A stretch of DNA of 64,000 nt from Lumbricus rubellus (GCA_945859605.1 OX243825.1:24109227-24173226); one strand, 5' to 3'. Shown: positions 1 through 12,303, counted from the stretch's first letter. Notes: a model not told the origin generated them from the letters alone. Numbers and translations: made by a program.

Positions 1-449
1 CGTCACTAATTACAAAAAAAATATGATAGCTAAATATGATAGTTCCATATATTTAGGCTAACAAAAATGAAATAAGTAGAAGTTCGACTTTAAAAAACCT
101 AATGCTAGAATGAAATATCTCTAATTTGATATATTAGGTATAACTACATGTTACATGAATTGGCGCAGTTATAGGCATGCAGAGTCGGTTCAATGATGCT
201 GGCCCACCCCGCACATTTATAGGCAGAATACACATGCAGACCATGCACAGGAATTAGCCAAAGATACAGTTACTCTGCAGGAAATAAACGCTTAAGTCTA
301 GTACCACGTAAAATGTGACGACGAAACATAATATTCAGCTATATATCTCTCTGCAATAATGATCGCACAAAGTCTGACGATTTCTAGTCTATCTATTTTA
401 AACGTTAATTTATAAATTATTTCAATTCATTGATGCTTTTCGATCAACT
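1..449. other. Non-coding 3' flank of the first receptor gene
   Basis: No coding signal is visible. Roughly 250-449 resembles the flank at 7615-7808 beside the second receptor copy, including the shared stretch CTCTGCAATAATGATCGCAC, so it belongs to the duplicated receptor unit. Confidence 0.6.
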
Positions 450-1493
450 TCAAGCAATAGTTGCACTAGTGACTGATGCAACAGTGATTGGATCCGACTT
501 TCTCCATAACATCTTGCGAAGTCCTTTCTTAACAGCATCGTGCTTTGCAGCATAGATGAACGGATTCAGGGTCGTGTTGAGAAATATCAGAAACAGCGTC
601 ACAAGATATGCCCTTTCTTCGGATACGTACCCCATGGTGTAAAGCATGTAATAGATCTGATTAGGAGTCCAGCATATGAAAAATGCCATGCAGATTCCGA
701 TCATTGTGGTTATGACGTTCTTCTGGGTCTTGTTGGCAGCCGCCTGCTGCGCCACTGTTTCGTTGTCTGGATGACCGTGAAACACTTTCGCTTGGCCTCT
801 AATCACTGCCAGGATGTGCCAGTAACAGTATATGAACATCAACAGAGGCAAAAAGTATTGCCAGACGAGGAGAACAATTGCGCAGGTTTTTGATAACTGC
901 TCTGTGGGCCAGACAGAGTAGCCGATACACACACCGTCGATGACAACAGAGGTCCAGATTCCTGCTATATTGGTCAGAACTCCGTTGATCCAGGTCAGAG
1001 CAATCGCCACATAGATCATCCAGTTGCGAAAGTTCTTGAGGTGGGCAATCGGGTGTATGACCTTGAAATACCTCTCTGCTGTGATGGTTCCAACGCTTGC
1101 GGTGGACCCGGTCAAACCAATGAAGGTCATCATGTCGTTCTGCGTGAATGAACACAAGAACCAACCCCATCTGTCGGTCAAGTACAGACGCGGAATTCGC
1201 AAGATATATGATACAATGAGGAGAATGCAAGAGTAGAGATCCATGGCAACCTGGTTGATGATGAGTAGGTTGTTAGTCTGGGTCCGTAGTTTTGGAGACA
1301 AAAGAATGCGCAGGACAAGACCATTGGCAACACATCCGATGATACCTATCAGGATAACGAAGGCGAAGAAGACCAGCATGGCGTCATTCGAGTCCTCGAC
1401 TTTAGGATTCGAATCTGTGACATTCGTAGAGTTTCCGGTCATGCCCGTTGATGTTTCAAGATCAGTTGCAAGTGGACTCGTGTCTTCCTGCAT
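450..1493 (-). CDS. Rhodopsin-class GPCR, copy 1 (orphan receptor)
   Basis: A 347-residue single-exon seven-helix receptor. The N-terminus has two adjacent N-glycosylation sequons (N21, N24). Class A landmarks are present: N57 in TM1, D85 in TM2, C114 at the top of TM3 with C189 in extracellular loop 2, ERY at 140-142, W168 in TM4, P216 in TM5, CWTP at 274-277 and NPFIY at 310-314, followed by a basic helix 8. It should act at the plasma membrane through G proteins; the ligand is unknown. A sequence ending TTTGTAG, a plausible splice acceptor (AG at 1510-1511 on the complement), lies about 16 bases before the ATG, suggesting a non-coding first exon. Upstream DNA (1560-1960) resembles that of copy 6 (27890-28230). 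Family membership is secure; chemosensory or peptide recognition is only inference. Confidence 0.93.
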   Translation of the reverse strand: MQEDTSPLATDLETSTGMTGNSTNVTDSNPKVEDSNDAMLVFFAFVILIGIIGCVANGLVLRILLSPKLRTQTNNLLIINQVAMDLYSCILLIVSYILRIPRLYLTDRWGWFLCSFTQNDMMTFIGLTGSTASVGTITAERYFKVIHPIAHLKNFRNWMIYVAIALTWINGVLTNIAGIWTSVVIDGVCIGYSVWPTEQLSKTCAIVLLVWQYFLPLLMFIYCYWHILAVIRGQAKVFHGHPDNETVAQQAAANKTQKNVITTMIGICMAFFICWTPNQIYYMLYTMGYVSEERAYLVTLFLIFLNTTLNPFIYAAKHDAVKKGLRKMLWRKSDPITVASVTSATIA

Positions 1494-2811
1494 AGTGCTC
1501 GGAAAATATCTACAAATCTATTAATAATTTAATAGCAATAACAAATAATTACAGCTGCACTCGACTTATACAATGACAAGTTGTTAAATAGTTCTAGCTG
1601 TTATTACAACTTTGAATCACCTTTCCATAACGCGGTTCATACAGAATAGGTTTCAATGTCCAAATTTTCATCCTCGGGCCTGCATGACTGTTGTTGCAAA
1701 AGTAGGTTCAGAAGCTCTTGATAATATCTAACAAGATACGAAACTTTCAAATCGGTTTAAGTCTGTGTCTTTTCGACATAGGCATTAGAGCAAGTTGTCA
1801 CACATCCGCATCCTTCGCAATTACCTATTAGCAGCTGACATTAGATTTTAAACTTGCGATGTATGGCTAAGGTCTTTTCTAATTTTCAAATAACCTAACA
1901 CAATGTAGGCTTATGTCGCGAAGTGTTTTCCAGTCATCACAAGTCTATGACAATCTTATTGATTTTATTTTCAATGTCCTTCCACCCTGGTCCGGAGCAG
2001 ATACAGAAATTTTCGAAGTGGGGTCAACATTTTCGGTCTTGGGACAGTAAAAAGTTTCGTCTTTGGTCGTCAAAAAATCTGATGACTTTGTTTCAGTCCT
2101 TTGACCAAAATCTCGGGCAAAAAATACCATTTTTAAGAAAAACCATGCCATTTCCCCCGTCAAAATAGCTGATGACCTTTTTAGTCGTACACTGCCTTTT
2201 CCTTTATACTCTTTGTCGCCTTTCTTGTTGACCCTGGGGGCATGTCCAAAATAGCTGGTGATAAATAAGGAGATTTCTAAATGGAGGCCATGTCCGGATT
2301 TGCTCCCTGGATCCACCCAGGCCTAGCCAAGTCATCGCACCGCTAACATTCTCCCTCTTGCTTTCATTTATATGTCTCCTTGACCGACCATCTCTCTATA
2401 GCTAGTGTCCATGAACTTCAGATAAACATTTGTGGCGACATAATAATGACCGTGGACGAACTAAAGAGTAGGCTAATGCATGCAAATACATGACTAGACC
2501 AACATCTGAGGTTTTCATTAAAGATCAATCTATATATATATATATATATATTCGTTTTATTGACAGAATAACCGGTCGACATAACGCGACAGTTAACAGG
2601 CACAAAGAGCAGCGAATAAAGCCTAATAAACGTTTTTATACAGCATCCGTGTTATGAAGTTTTTATTAGTTAGTTAAAATGGATGGGCCAAGGGCGCAGA
2701 TTATATTTACCAGAACGTCTATATGCGAATTTTTTTGAAGAACATGATCATTGTCTTTGATTATAGCTTTGAAGAGGGCAGCATCAGCAGCCTCAGCCAA
2801 AGTGCAATCTA
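1494..2811. other. 5' flank of GPCR copy 1 with a dispersed-repeat insertion
   Basis: No gene seen. About 1560-1960 and 2325-2360 match, in order, the flank of copy 6 at about 27890-28290. The stretch between (roughly 1970-2325) is absent there, so it is probably an inserted repeat. It contains GATGACTTTG and GATGACCTTTTTAGTC motifs shared with several other repeats in the window. A short (TA)n run lies at 2531-2551. Confidence 0.5.
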
Positions 2812-3793
2812 CAGGGTGCGCCAAAAAAAAGTAATCCCCTACGGTTTTTAGCCCATATCTTGGCCAAACATACGAATATTTAAATGAAACTTTACAGTCT
2901 TAAAGGCAATTTTAAAATTACGTAAAATGGTCAAATTTTAGCAAAATATTTCAAACAGAACAAAAGTTATGGTACTTTTAGGGAGGTCACCCACCGTTTT
3001 TTGGCGATTCAAAAACGAAACGCAACAAAAGCGAGGTTTTTTGCCAATAGCATGGCCCGAAGTAAGAATTTCGAAATGAAACTTTACAGGCTTTAGGACA
3101 ATTCATATTTACACATGACGGCCAAATTTCATCAGAATATTCCAAACGGAACAAAAGTTATGCCTCTTTTAGAGAGGCCATCCACGGTTTTTGACGATTC
3201 AAAAACGTAACGCAACAAAAAGTAACAAAACGTGATTTTATTGTCTCATCTCAAATAACTGTTGTCAAATGAACATGGTTGTGCTTCACAACGTGTGTTC
3301 AATGTGCCCACCACCAATGCCAACACTTATTATTATTATTATTATTATTTGAGACGAGACTTAATAAAATCGTGTTTTGTTACTTTTCGCTGCGTTACGT
3401 CTTTGAATCGTCAAAAATTGGGGGTGGCCTCACTAAAAGTGGTATAACTTTTGTTGTGCTCGAAATATTTTAATGAAAATTGGCCATCATGTGTAAATAT
3501 GAATTGTCCTTACGCACGTAAAATTTCATATCTAAATTCTTACGTTTGGCCAAGATATTGGGGAAAAACCTAGTTTTTTGTTTCGTTTGGTTTTTCAATA
3601 GTCAAAAAACGGTGGGTGGCCTCCCTAAAAGTGGCATAACTTTTGTTCCGTTTGAAATATTTTGATGAAATTTGAACCATTGTACGTAAATATGAATTGC
3701 CTTTAAGACTGTAAAATGTCATTTAAAATTAACATTTTTGGCCAAGATATGGGCTAAAAACCGTAGGGGATTACTTTTTTTTGGCGCACCCTG
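2812..3793. mobile_element. Tc1/mariner-like non-autonomous element with very long inverted arms
   Basis: The ends are inverted copies starting CAGGGTGCGCC and continuing for hundreds of bases (for example the left GTAATCCCCTACGG and its complement at the right). TA dinucleotides flank both ends (2810-2811 and 3794-3795). The middle has a (TTA)n run near 3327-3350. No transposase reading frame is present, so it would depend on a transposase supplied elsewhere. TA target and CAGGG end suggest the Tc1/mariner superfamily; the exact family is not identified. Confidence 0.8.
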
Positions 3794-3809
3794 TATATAT
3801 AAATATATA

Positions 3810-4770
3810 CACTATGTTTGAAAAAAGGACCCATTTTGTAAATATGAAAATAAATAGTACACATTCATCGATTTTTACAATTCATACACCATTTTATTCC
3901 AGACATATTTGTATAATAATTGTGAAAATATAAAAGTTTCAGTCTCAATAATGACGTCATAATGACGTCATTAGCCTAAAAATTCAATTTTCAGAGATAA
4001 GCCCACAAAATTATCTAAAATTGCAATATTTTAAGATGTAATTTATCAATGATAAATGTTAGTTTAATTTTAATTTTATATCTGAATTATGTCAGACTGG
4101 AATTTGTGCTCAAAGTGTCCACATTCGGCCACAACGCAAGCTTAAAAACGGTTGCGCTAATTATAGCCAACAGCAGCATCGATAATCAGCTTAGACCTAT
4201 CAAAATCCTCCCAGGCATTAACAATTCGCTCAGGGAGTTCTTCAATGTCTCTTATTCTTGTCTTGTACACCTTTTTCTCCATCAGTCTCCAAATTTTATT
4301 ATCAGCGGGATTTAAGCGGGGCGCCGTTTAGCGGCCAAAGATTAAGAGGGGTGAAATCCCGTACGGTATCTCCTTATAGGAAACAGTTCAACAGATTGAC
4401 GAACTCAGTGAGCTGTTAAAATGTGTAGGCTATTGTTCCGAATATTCCTGGATATCAGGCACCACTTTTTATAGAGCAGACAATCCCTTTAATAAGCTGC
4501 ATTTATTTTCACTCCTGGTTCTATTAAGTAGATTTCCGTTTTAACAAGAACTAATACACCAACAGAAGCCATGCATGATTGACATGCTAAATGAATATTG
4601 ATGCAAATAACGTAATTATGACGTCAATATTGCGACAGGAACTTTTTATATTCTCACCAGTGTTAGACAAATATTTCAGGATTAAAATGGTGTTTTAATT
4701 GTAAAAATCGATGAATATTTACTATTTATTTTTATATTTACAAAATGGGTCCTTTTTCATGGACACAGTG
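3810..4770. mobile_element. Tc1/mariner-like element, deleted copy with transposase relic
   Basis: Terminal inverted repeats read CACTATG at the left and, on the complement of the right end, CACTGTG; both lead into a shared GGACCCATTTTGTAAATAT block. TA flanks are at 3808-3809 and 4771-4772. At 961 bp it is shorter than an autonomous element, and only the end of a transposase gene survives inside. Confidence 0.8.
4157..4330 (-). pseudogene. C-terminal relic of a Tc1/mariner-type transposase
   Basis: The minus strand reads a frame containing LNPADNKIW, then EKKVYKTRIRDIEEL, ending at a stop at 4157. The LNPAD-xxx-W block followed by a helical region is characteristic of the C-terminal end of Tc1/mariner DDE transposases, near the last catalytic acidic residue. 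Everything upstream of this block is missing or scrambled, so no active enzyme can be made. Confidence 0.75.
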
Positions 4771-7342
4771 TATATTCTATAATACATGTAATTTGTAATT
4801 ATATATATAATACATACGTATAGCCAATTTAAGCCCCAAAGATATACAAATACGCATAATCTAACTCTCAACGGGTAAAGGTCTTTCTCTGTAATTTCAT
4901 TCCCAAAAAATATACTCTAATTAATTTTGTGATAATTAAATTTCAATCTCAAATCTTCAAGCGCTTAACACTTAATGGCTCTGACCTGTATGCAAGACGA
5001 TCGAAAGTTTATCTGTTGTTTTTTCGTGAGTAGCTGTCGCATTACTAACTGCTTCCACGTCAGCCACTTTTATCTAGTTTGCATCTACTTCTGATTGGTC
5101 ATCGTTTAGCGCCCGATTTCACGTGGACTGAATACGTCTCAGGGCGACGTCGTCACATCCACGGCTGCCCCTTGATGGAGTAACAGCTGACGTATGAGTA
5201 TACCTGGATGTGTAGAACGTGACGCAGATTGAGCGAGGTTTTCAGAACTAAAAAGGACCAGGTATATTATGCTAAAGATTGGATGAAAGACTTTCAGAAG
5301 GAACATAAACTGCTCAAATAGGTTTTCTGCCTGAGTTGAATTTACGAGAATCAATAACACTAAGACAGTGATGATAATTAGCAATGAAAGATTTCAGAGT
5401 CGTACTGCGGAAAGCTCATTGCAGGTGCGCATTTGTGTGAGTCTTTCATGTAGGCCCATGTATATTTTACAACAAGATTTATAGTATCACGCTCAAAATT
5501 AAATTTATGCTACGAAACATTGCAGCCTGATATTTTGATAGGCCTATAGGCTAAATATAATGCGTGTTGTTCTGGATCAATCTCAGCTTTCTATTTTAAT
5601 ATTACAATTACATTTAGGAAGCTCGCGAGCGGACCATTTTCTCATGGTAATCTCACCTAAAAATTTTATTTCTTTAATGGCAAACGTTTTACTCTCAAGT
5701 ATTATAGCTATTACATGTGCATATAGAGAATCTGCCAGAAATATCAAATCGGGTACAATTATATCGATTTGCGGCGACATCCTTTACTTTTGTTACTGAG
5801 AGTTTGAATATAAGGAACATAATGTGCATTGATGTGTAATTAATTCCCTTCTGATCTATAGCACCCGGCGCTGAAACCCTATTGTTCCATTACCATGGCA
5901 TACGGGTACAGTACTGTTGCCAGCACGCAACTGAAAAATAGCAATAAATCGATCTGTTACAGATTGTGAACAGGTACAAAGAGTAGGTTTATAGTACTGT
6001 AACAGGGCCGTGTTTAACATAGCCTAGGTCCATTCGGTGCGATGCACCGAATGCTCCTGAGCCGAGAGTCTGTTGCCATTGGCCAAATGTCTTAATTTGC
6101 AAGTCTCGGTGTTACTTAAACCTTTTGTAAAATCAGTAAGTGTAAGAAAACAATGATTTCACTAAGTTCACCAACGATGCGTGATTGGTTGCTGACCCGC
6201 CAGGCTGCTACAGCCGACAAATCACGTAGACTAGCATATATTGAACAGCGGGTTTTTAAAAATGACTAATCTTGTAAGACTCGCGGCGTCGCGGGGGACA
6301 TTTTGCCCCTTCTGCAACACTTTGCACCGACACTCGAAGAACCTTAAACACGACGTTAGTACACCGACTTTAAGTGGTGTGCCATGGCCATGGGCATGCA
6401 GGAGGGGCAAAACGCGATGGTCACGGCTAAAACAATTTGTAGCAAAAGGTTGAAATATGCAAAGCATGAAAATAAGAACATGCATGGGTATTTATTCCTA
6501 GAGCGTTTTTTGTGCATATTTATCAATTTCACGTTTTCCTAATTTTAGTATGAATAGTTTCTTTAGCGCGAAGAAATTTGTAAAAAATTCAAAAAGCAGC
6601 AGTTTAAAAGTAGGTTCCTGAAGAGGTGCAATAAGTCTCTGGAAAGCTAAAGCCCATTTTTCATTCATGTTCCTTCAAGTAATTGCTTCTATATTTTAGT
6701 CGTACTTTTAAACTTCTAATCTAAAGCACTACTCAAAAGTCAATCGCAGGCACAGTGGCGGCGCCACCATAGGGTCCGGGGGTCTGGTCGCCCTCGGTGC
6801 CCCTGTTGGGTTAAAAATGGCGCCCCTCGGCCCGTTAAACCCAAATGCCCTTCATGGAAACTAAATTCTCATACTTTTGCTAGTTAATTAATAATTATGT
6901 TATAATTGTTTTAATGACTTTACACAATCACATCATGAATTTAACACTCATTAAAGAATTAGATCTACTTATTTTTATTTATTTCTACGGCCCATTGCCG
7001 CATTGCGTGTATTAAAAAATTCATCGTGCCGTTATACAAATTTATATTAAATAAACGTTGTTTTTAAACCGGATATTGTAAACGACCTTGACCTACTAAC
7101 ATTTAACATTGGAGCGAATGACAAAAACTTCAGAGTGGCATCTCGAACTGATTTAAGTTTGTATTAGCCTTAGTGTCGAGAAGAGCCTAAGTATCGTATT
7201 TTATTGTCATTATTTCGTGTCGCAATATTGCCCCGCTTACAGACGATGATCGAGTTTTGATCCGAATTTCGCGACATGATAAGGTTTATCTACTTTCGTT
7301 TTCTGAAATTCGTTTTAAATCACTAAACATTTTCTGGAAGGC
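4771..7342. other. Intergenic DNA without recognised genes
   Basis: Only short uninformative frames occur. At about 6752-6800 a sequence beginning CAGTGGCGGCGCCACC followed by G-rich tracts looks like one end of a hAT-type element, but I found no partner end. About 6545-6620 resembles the interior of the hAT-like element near 23980-24050 (GTGCGAAAAA...TTAAAAA...AAAAGTAG pattern). Confidence 0.4.
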
Positions 7343-7618
7343 CTAAAAACACCTTGAATCGTCTGATACGAAAAATTGAAAGGTAAAATTGAAACGGTGA
7401 AAGGTAAAGCCAGGAAATTCAGATGCAAGAGAAAAGAGATCAAGCTTGGTACGCTGCTGCCGTGTGCCCAACGAAATAAATTTTGTCTTAGAAGGGTTCA
7501 AGCGTAGTCTATTGCATGACATCCATGCTGCTAAAGCATCCAGAGTCCCTCTCATTATCCGAACTGCTTCGAAAGCATTAGAAGGGAGGCAATGGATATG
7601 AAGTTTGCACTTAGCCAA
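7343..7618 (-). mobile_element. LINE reverse-transcriptase fragment (CR1/L2/Jockey type)
   Basis: The frame contains LDALAAWMSCNRLRLNPSKT followed by KFISLGT. This W-x-x-x-NxLxLNxxKT signature follows the active-site YxDD block in non-LTR reverse transcriptases. Only about 90 codons remain and the catalytic block is absent, so this is a dead 5'-truncated insertion just downstream of GPCR copy 2. Confidence 0.75.
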
Positions 7619-7808
7619 TGATACCGTTACCGTGCAGAAAGGAAACGCTTAGACATAGTACCCAACTAGGTCAAATGTGACGACGAGACATAACTCAGCT
7701 ATAACTATGTCTCTCTGCAATAATGATCGCACAAACTCTGACTATTCAAAGTCTATCTATTTTTAAAGTTAATTTACATATTTGTATTCATTGATTTTTC
7801 TTTCTGCT

Positions 7809-8865
7809 TCAACTGTTTGCTGTACTTGTGACTGTTGCAATACTCAATGGAACCGACTTTCTAAACAACATCTTGCGAAGTCCTTTCTTAACAGCTTCGT
7901 GCTTTACGGCGTAGATGAAAGGATTCAGGATCGTGCTGAGGAAAATCAGAAACAACGTTACAAAATAAATCAGGGAACCTGCTGTGTATCCCATGGCGGT
8001 CAGCATGTACCAGATCTGATTAGCAGTCCAGCAAAAGAAAAATGCCATGCAGATTCCGATCATTGTGGATATGACATTCATCTGAGTTTTGTTGGCTGTC
8101 GCCTGTTGCGCCACTGTTTCGTTGTCTGGATGACCGTGAAACACTTTCGCTTGGCCTCTGATCACTGCCAGGATGTGCCAATAGCAGTAGATGAACAGCA
8201 GAAGAGGCAAAAAGTATTGCCAGATTAGGATGACAATTGCGTAGATTGTGGCTAACTCTGTAGATGGCCAGAAAGCATAGGTGTGGCAGAAGCCATTTGA
8301 GACTTTAGAGGTCCATATTCCAGCATTGGTGATTAGAAATCCGCTGATCCAAGACAGAGGAATCGCCGTATAGATGATAGATCATCCAGTTTCGAAAGTT
8401 CTTTCGGTGGGCAATCGGGTGTACGACCTTGAAATATCTCTCAGCTGTAATGGTTTCAACGTTAGCAATCGACCCGGTCAAACCAATGAAGATCATCATG
8501 TCGTTCTGCAAGAATTTACACAAGAACCAACCCCATCCGCCGGTTAAGCTTAGTCTGGGAAGTCGCGAGACATAAGTTACGACGAGCAGAATGCAAGAGT
8601 TGAGATCCATGGCAACCTGGTTGATGATGAGTAGGTTGTTAGTCTGTGTCCGCAGTTTTGGAGACAGAAGAACACGCAGGACAAGACCATTGGCAACACA
8701 TCCGATGATACCTATCAGGATGACTGAGATGAAGTAGATGAACATGACGTCACCGTCAGCCTCAACCTTCGGATTCGAATCTGTGACATTCGTAAAGTTG
8801 ACGTTTCCGGTGACCTCAGTTGGTGTTTCAAGGTCAGTCACAACTGGACTCGTGTCTTCCAACAT
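7809..8865 (-). pseudogene. Rhodopsin-class GPCR, copy 2, frameshifted
   Basis: The start is the ATG at 8865 (protein begins MLEDTS, as in copy 7). The reading frame runs through TM1-TM3 and the ERY motif, then breaks near 8370-8380. There the sequence TATAGATGATAGATCATCC contains a 7-bp tandem duplication relative to copies 7 and 3. The second frame (stop at 7809) carries TM4-TM7, including the CWT and NPFIY motifs, with no further stop. The splice-acceptor position before the ATG reads GCAC where copy 7 reads GCAG, so the acceptor may also be lost. A single indel could be an allele or an assembly error. Its 5' half resembles copy 7 while its 3' flank resembles copy 1, so the gene is a mosaic. 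Confidence 0.85.
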
Positions 8866-9340
8866 GTTGCTCGGAAAGAATGTGCATAAATCTAGAAGCA
8901 ACATAATAGTAAAGACATTATTAATTAACTGGAGCACTTGCAATTTTTAAGACAATTTTAAAGAAGGAAATCGAAGCAATATTTCAGTTCAATATCTGCC
9001 CCAATATACCCTATGACGGCATCAATTATTGCCTATCAGGCTATCAACTGAAAGATAATCACCTCATCAACTCTAAAGCTGATACTTTGCATCGTTTTCT
9101 TCTGTTTTGTTGTTCTGTTTTGTTGTTTTGTTGTTTACTTTTTATTCGCTTGTTATGTGGCCCCACAACGTTGGCTCCTCTTCAAAATGCAATATTTTAC
9201 TTTCACTCCAAATCGGGGATATGAGTGTTCAGTAAATTGTCATGAGAGGCATGACAAGATTGTATATAAGCATCTCCTCGTCTAGTCTGTTTTAACCCAT
9301 TTAGGCACATTTGTCATTGCCGAGATCTTGGTGCTGCATT
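8866..9340. other. Intergenic flank shared with 40.9-42.4 kb
   Basis: No gene. The sequence aligns by eye with the upstream flank of copy 7 (for example the run around 9050-9110 with 42107-42170). A block of about 1 kb present in the paralogue (about 41035-42070) is missing here. Confidence 0.55.
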
Positions 9341-9470
9341 CATAGGCGCACGGGACGCGTCCCCCCAACTTTTGAGTGGTCCCCTAACTTTATTATTATG
9401 GTCCCCCCCAACTTTTAGGACGTGATTCATTATGGTCCCCCCCAACTTTTAGGACGTGATTGCACCTATG
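9341..9470. mobile_element. Short hAT-like MITE
   Basis: The ends are CATAGGCGCA and, inverted, CATAGGTGCA. An 8-bp target duplication GCTGCATT flanks it (9333-9340 and 9471-9478). The 130-bp interior is three imperfect copies of a GTCCCCCCAACTTTT unit. An 8-bp duplication is typical of hAT transposition. There is no coding capacity. Confidence 0.85.
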
Positions 9471-11253
9471 GCTGCATTACAGTTTGGTCTTACTTTCTCT
9501 CTGCTTCGATATTTTTTCGTCTTGTCGTGTATCTTAGAGTTTAACGGAAAGCATCCTATAGATTCATACTTGTGGCTGGTAGCCTATGCTTAACTGGTTG
9601 TCTTCGTGGTAAGGATTTATTGGCGCTGGTGGTTTTAGAGAGAAGTTGTACTAAGCCGACTTTTCGGCTTGTATCTATGTCTCTGAGGATACCTCATCAT
9701 TTGAGCAACTTTGCTCACGGTCAGACGAGGCTATTTTCCATCAATTGTGCGCTAGCCTGAGCATGAGTTGCTCCATTACTCGCATCCCAATAAAAGAATC
9801 GGAGCGTTCCATTCGTCCAATGGCGCGCTAGAATTCTCCATGTGACAGATGATCGACCTTTCTTACTCGTTTGCTAATCTTGATTAGTTTTGTTTGTGAT
9901 CAGCATTTAGGTAGGGCCTACATATTTTTTAGAAATCAATTTTCAGATTAAAAAATAAAACGAATTTGCATAATTTCAAACAAAACTGAAAAAACAGAAC
10001 GCATAATTAGGCCTATGCTTAACAGAAAAGACGCAATAGGCCTAAACTATTAAAAATTATAATCATGGAAGTTCAGAATGCTTTTCATTTCAGTCTAACC
10101 TGCAAGACAATCGACTCTCTTCGTTCGACGACCAGGGTGAATAAATCACAGCTCTAAGACAGCGTTGTAGTAGGCTACTTATGCTGCTTCTCACCGTGTG
10201 CTTGTCGCATAAATACTCACAGACTGATTGCGCTCTTATTTTATGCAACAACAACGATTATTGCTAAAACAATAGCCTAACCTATGTTCTTCATTTGGGT
10301 CCTCCGCCAAAACAAACTAAAACTAGAACGATATGTAAAGTCACTGCGATCTAATACAATTTAGAGTTACAGTAATTATAAAGACTTAATACTAAACAGC
10401 GCATGGAACAAATCACTCTGTTCAAAGTTTACTGCAGCAGCTAGAAAGACAACACTACTTTGCAGGTTTGGAATGTTGGCTATAGAATGAATTTCTTTCT
10501 CTTTGATCTACATCGCTCAAATGCCTGCTAAGATATACAACTACCTCTAATTAAATGAAAGTATGCTTGTTTTGTCTATTAGTTCAATATCACACAGATT
10601 ATCATTGAATAAAGATTACCTAAAGAAGTATAGGCTAGTTTGTTAATCCGATACTGAATGTCAAGTTTATCAATGTGAATGTGCCATCAAAGAACTGTAG
10701 GCCTAATCTTTTGACTTTGCAGTCTATCAAATTTTGAAAATGACATTAAGAGCTCGAGTAAGTAGAAATTTGATGACGAAACAAAATTGTATTAATTATT
10801 ATCACATGCCATACTCTGCAGGTTAGTTTCAGGCGTACTGATTCGTTTGCCGATATAATAAAAAAATTATATCAGTCCACTAACAATGAGGGTGAGGGGA
10901 GGGGCGGTTGAGGGACTCTGACACGAAGAGCGCACGGGGGTGGAATCTTTCCCGCTATACCCTCTCAAAAGTCCACTCAACGTTTCCATTCAGCAGATGA
11001 TGTTCGTAAAACGAGTCGTATCTATAGGACGTGATGAGCGCCTGTCATGGCTGCCGACTGCTGCAGTTGAACTCACGTCTGCATACAATAACTTATCTTC
11101 ATCTGTTGATACAACAGACTTTAACCCCACTGCGTTGTGTCAGTTCGAAATCAAACCCATATAATTATTATTACCTGAAGTATGATTATTGTATTCATCC
11201 ATTGTCAAGTTATTTCTTTCCCAAACGATATGCTCATTGGTTTTCTTACTTCT
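9471..11253. other. Intergenic DNA, paralogous to 42.4-46.1 kb
   Basis: No gene seen. Many stretches repeat in the second block, such as the GGGGGTGGAATCTTTCCCG segment at about 10934 and again at about 45822. About 9570-9650 is a remnant of a LINE tail that also occurs at 42530-42600. Confidence 0.55.
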
Positions 11254-12303
11254 TCAAGTGTTTGTTGTACTTGTGATTGTTGCAATGCTGATTGGATCCG
11301 ACTTTTTCCACAGCATCTGACGAAGTCCTTTCTTAACAGCTTCATGCTTTAAGGCGTAGATGAACGGATTCAGGATCGTATTAAGAAATATCAGAAATAG
11401 AGTCACGAAATATACCCTTGTATCTGATATGTATCCCATGGTGGCCAGCATGTACCAGATCTGATTAGGAGTCCAGCAAAAGAAAAATGCCATGCAGATT
11501 CCGATCATTGTGGATATGACATTCAGTTGGGTTTTGTTGGCTGTCGCCTGTTGCGCCACTGTTTCGTTGTCTGGATGTCCGTGAAAAACTTTCGCTTGGC
11601 CTCTGATCACTGCCAGGATGTGCCAGTAACAGCAGATGAAGAGCAACAATGGTAAGAAGTATTCCCAGATCAGGATAATAATGGCGTAGGTTGTTGCTAA
11701 CTCTGCCGTCGGCCAGAAAGAGAAATTATAGCACGCACCATTGACTATTCCAGAAGTCCAGATTCCAGCAATATTGGTCAGAACTCCGTTGATCCAGGTC
11801 AGAGGAATCGCCACATAGATCATCCAGTTGCGAAAGTTCTTACGGTGGGCAATCGGGTGTACGACCTTGAAATACCTCTCTACCGTGATGGTTCCAACGC
11901 TGGCAATGGACCCAGTCAAACCGACGAAGGTCAACACGTCGTTCTGCATGAATGAACACAAGAACCAACCCCATCTGTCAATGAGGCGAAGTCGCGGAAG
12001 TCGCAAGATATATGATACAACAAGGAGAATGCAAGAGTAGAAATCCGTGGCAACCTGGTTGATGATGAGTAGGTTGTTGGTCTGGGTTCGTAGTTTTGGA
12101 GAGAGAAGAATGCGCAGGACAAGACCATTGGCAACACATCCGATGATACCTATCAGGATGACGAAGGCGTAGAAGATGAGCATGACGTCACTTACGACCT
12201 TGACTTTCAGATTTGAATTTGTGACATTTGTGGACTTTCCGGTGACTTCTTCCGTTGACGCTCCAAGATCACTCACAAATGGAGTTGTGTCTGCCGCCTG
12301 CAT
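11254..12303 (-). CDS. Rhodopsin-class GPCR, copy 3
   Basis: An intact 349-residue receptor, paired by duplication with copy 8 (46129-47181). The N-terminus begins MQAADTTPF and has two N-glycosylation sequons (NVT in the STNVT block is the better one). It keeps the TM1 NG, TM2 D, ERY (preceded by V in place of A), W-P of TM4/TM5, FFFCWTPNQ in TM6 and NPFIYALKH in TM7. TTTTGCAG directly before the presumed first coding exon, 16 bases upstream of the ATG, is a good splice acceptor. Its extracellular loop 3 (GYISDTRV) differs from copies 1 and 8, although the flanks match copy 8. The ligand is unknown. Confidence 0.93.
   Translation of the reverse strand: MQAADTTPFVSDLGASTEEVTGKSTNVTNSNLKVKVVSDVMLIFYAFVILIGIIGCVANGLVLRILLSPKLRTQTNNLLIINQVATDFYSCILLVVSYILRLPRLRLIDRWGWFLCSFMQNDVLTFVGLTGSIASVGTITVERYFKVVHPIAHRKNFRNWMIYVAIPLTWINGVLTNIAGIWTSGIVNGACYNFSFWPTAELATTYAIIILIWEYFLPLLLFICCYWHILAVIRGQAKVFHGHPDNETVAQQATANKTQLNVISTMIGICMAFFFCWTPNQIWYMLATMGYISDTRVYFVTLFLIFLNTILNPFIYALKHEAVKKGLRQMLWKKSDPISIATITSTTNT

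Noticed and set aside
799..1230. Frames overlapping receptor genes on the same or opposite strand (also 19583-19882, 11931-12137, 46402-46794)
   Set aside because: They are shadows of the receptor coding frames and recur at equivalent places in each copy.
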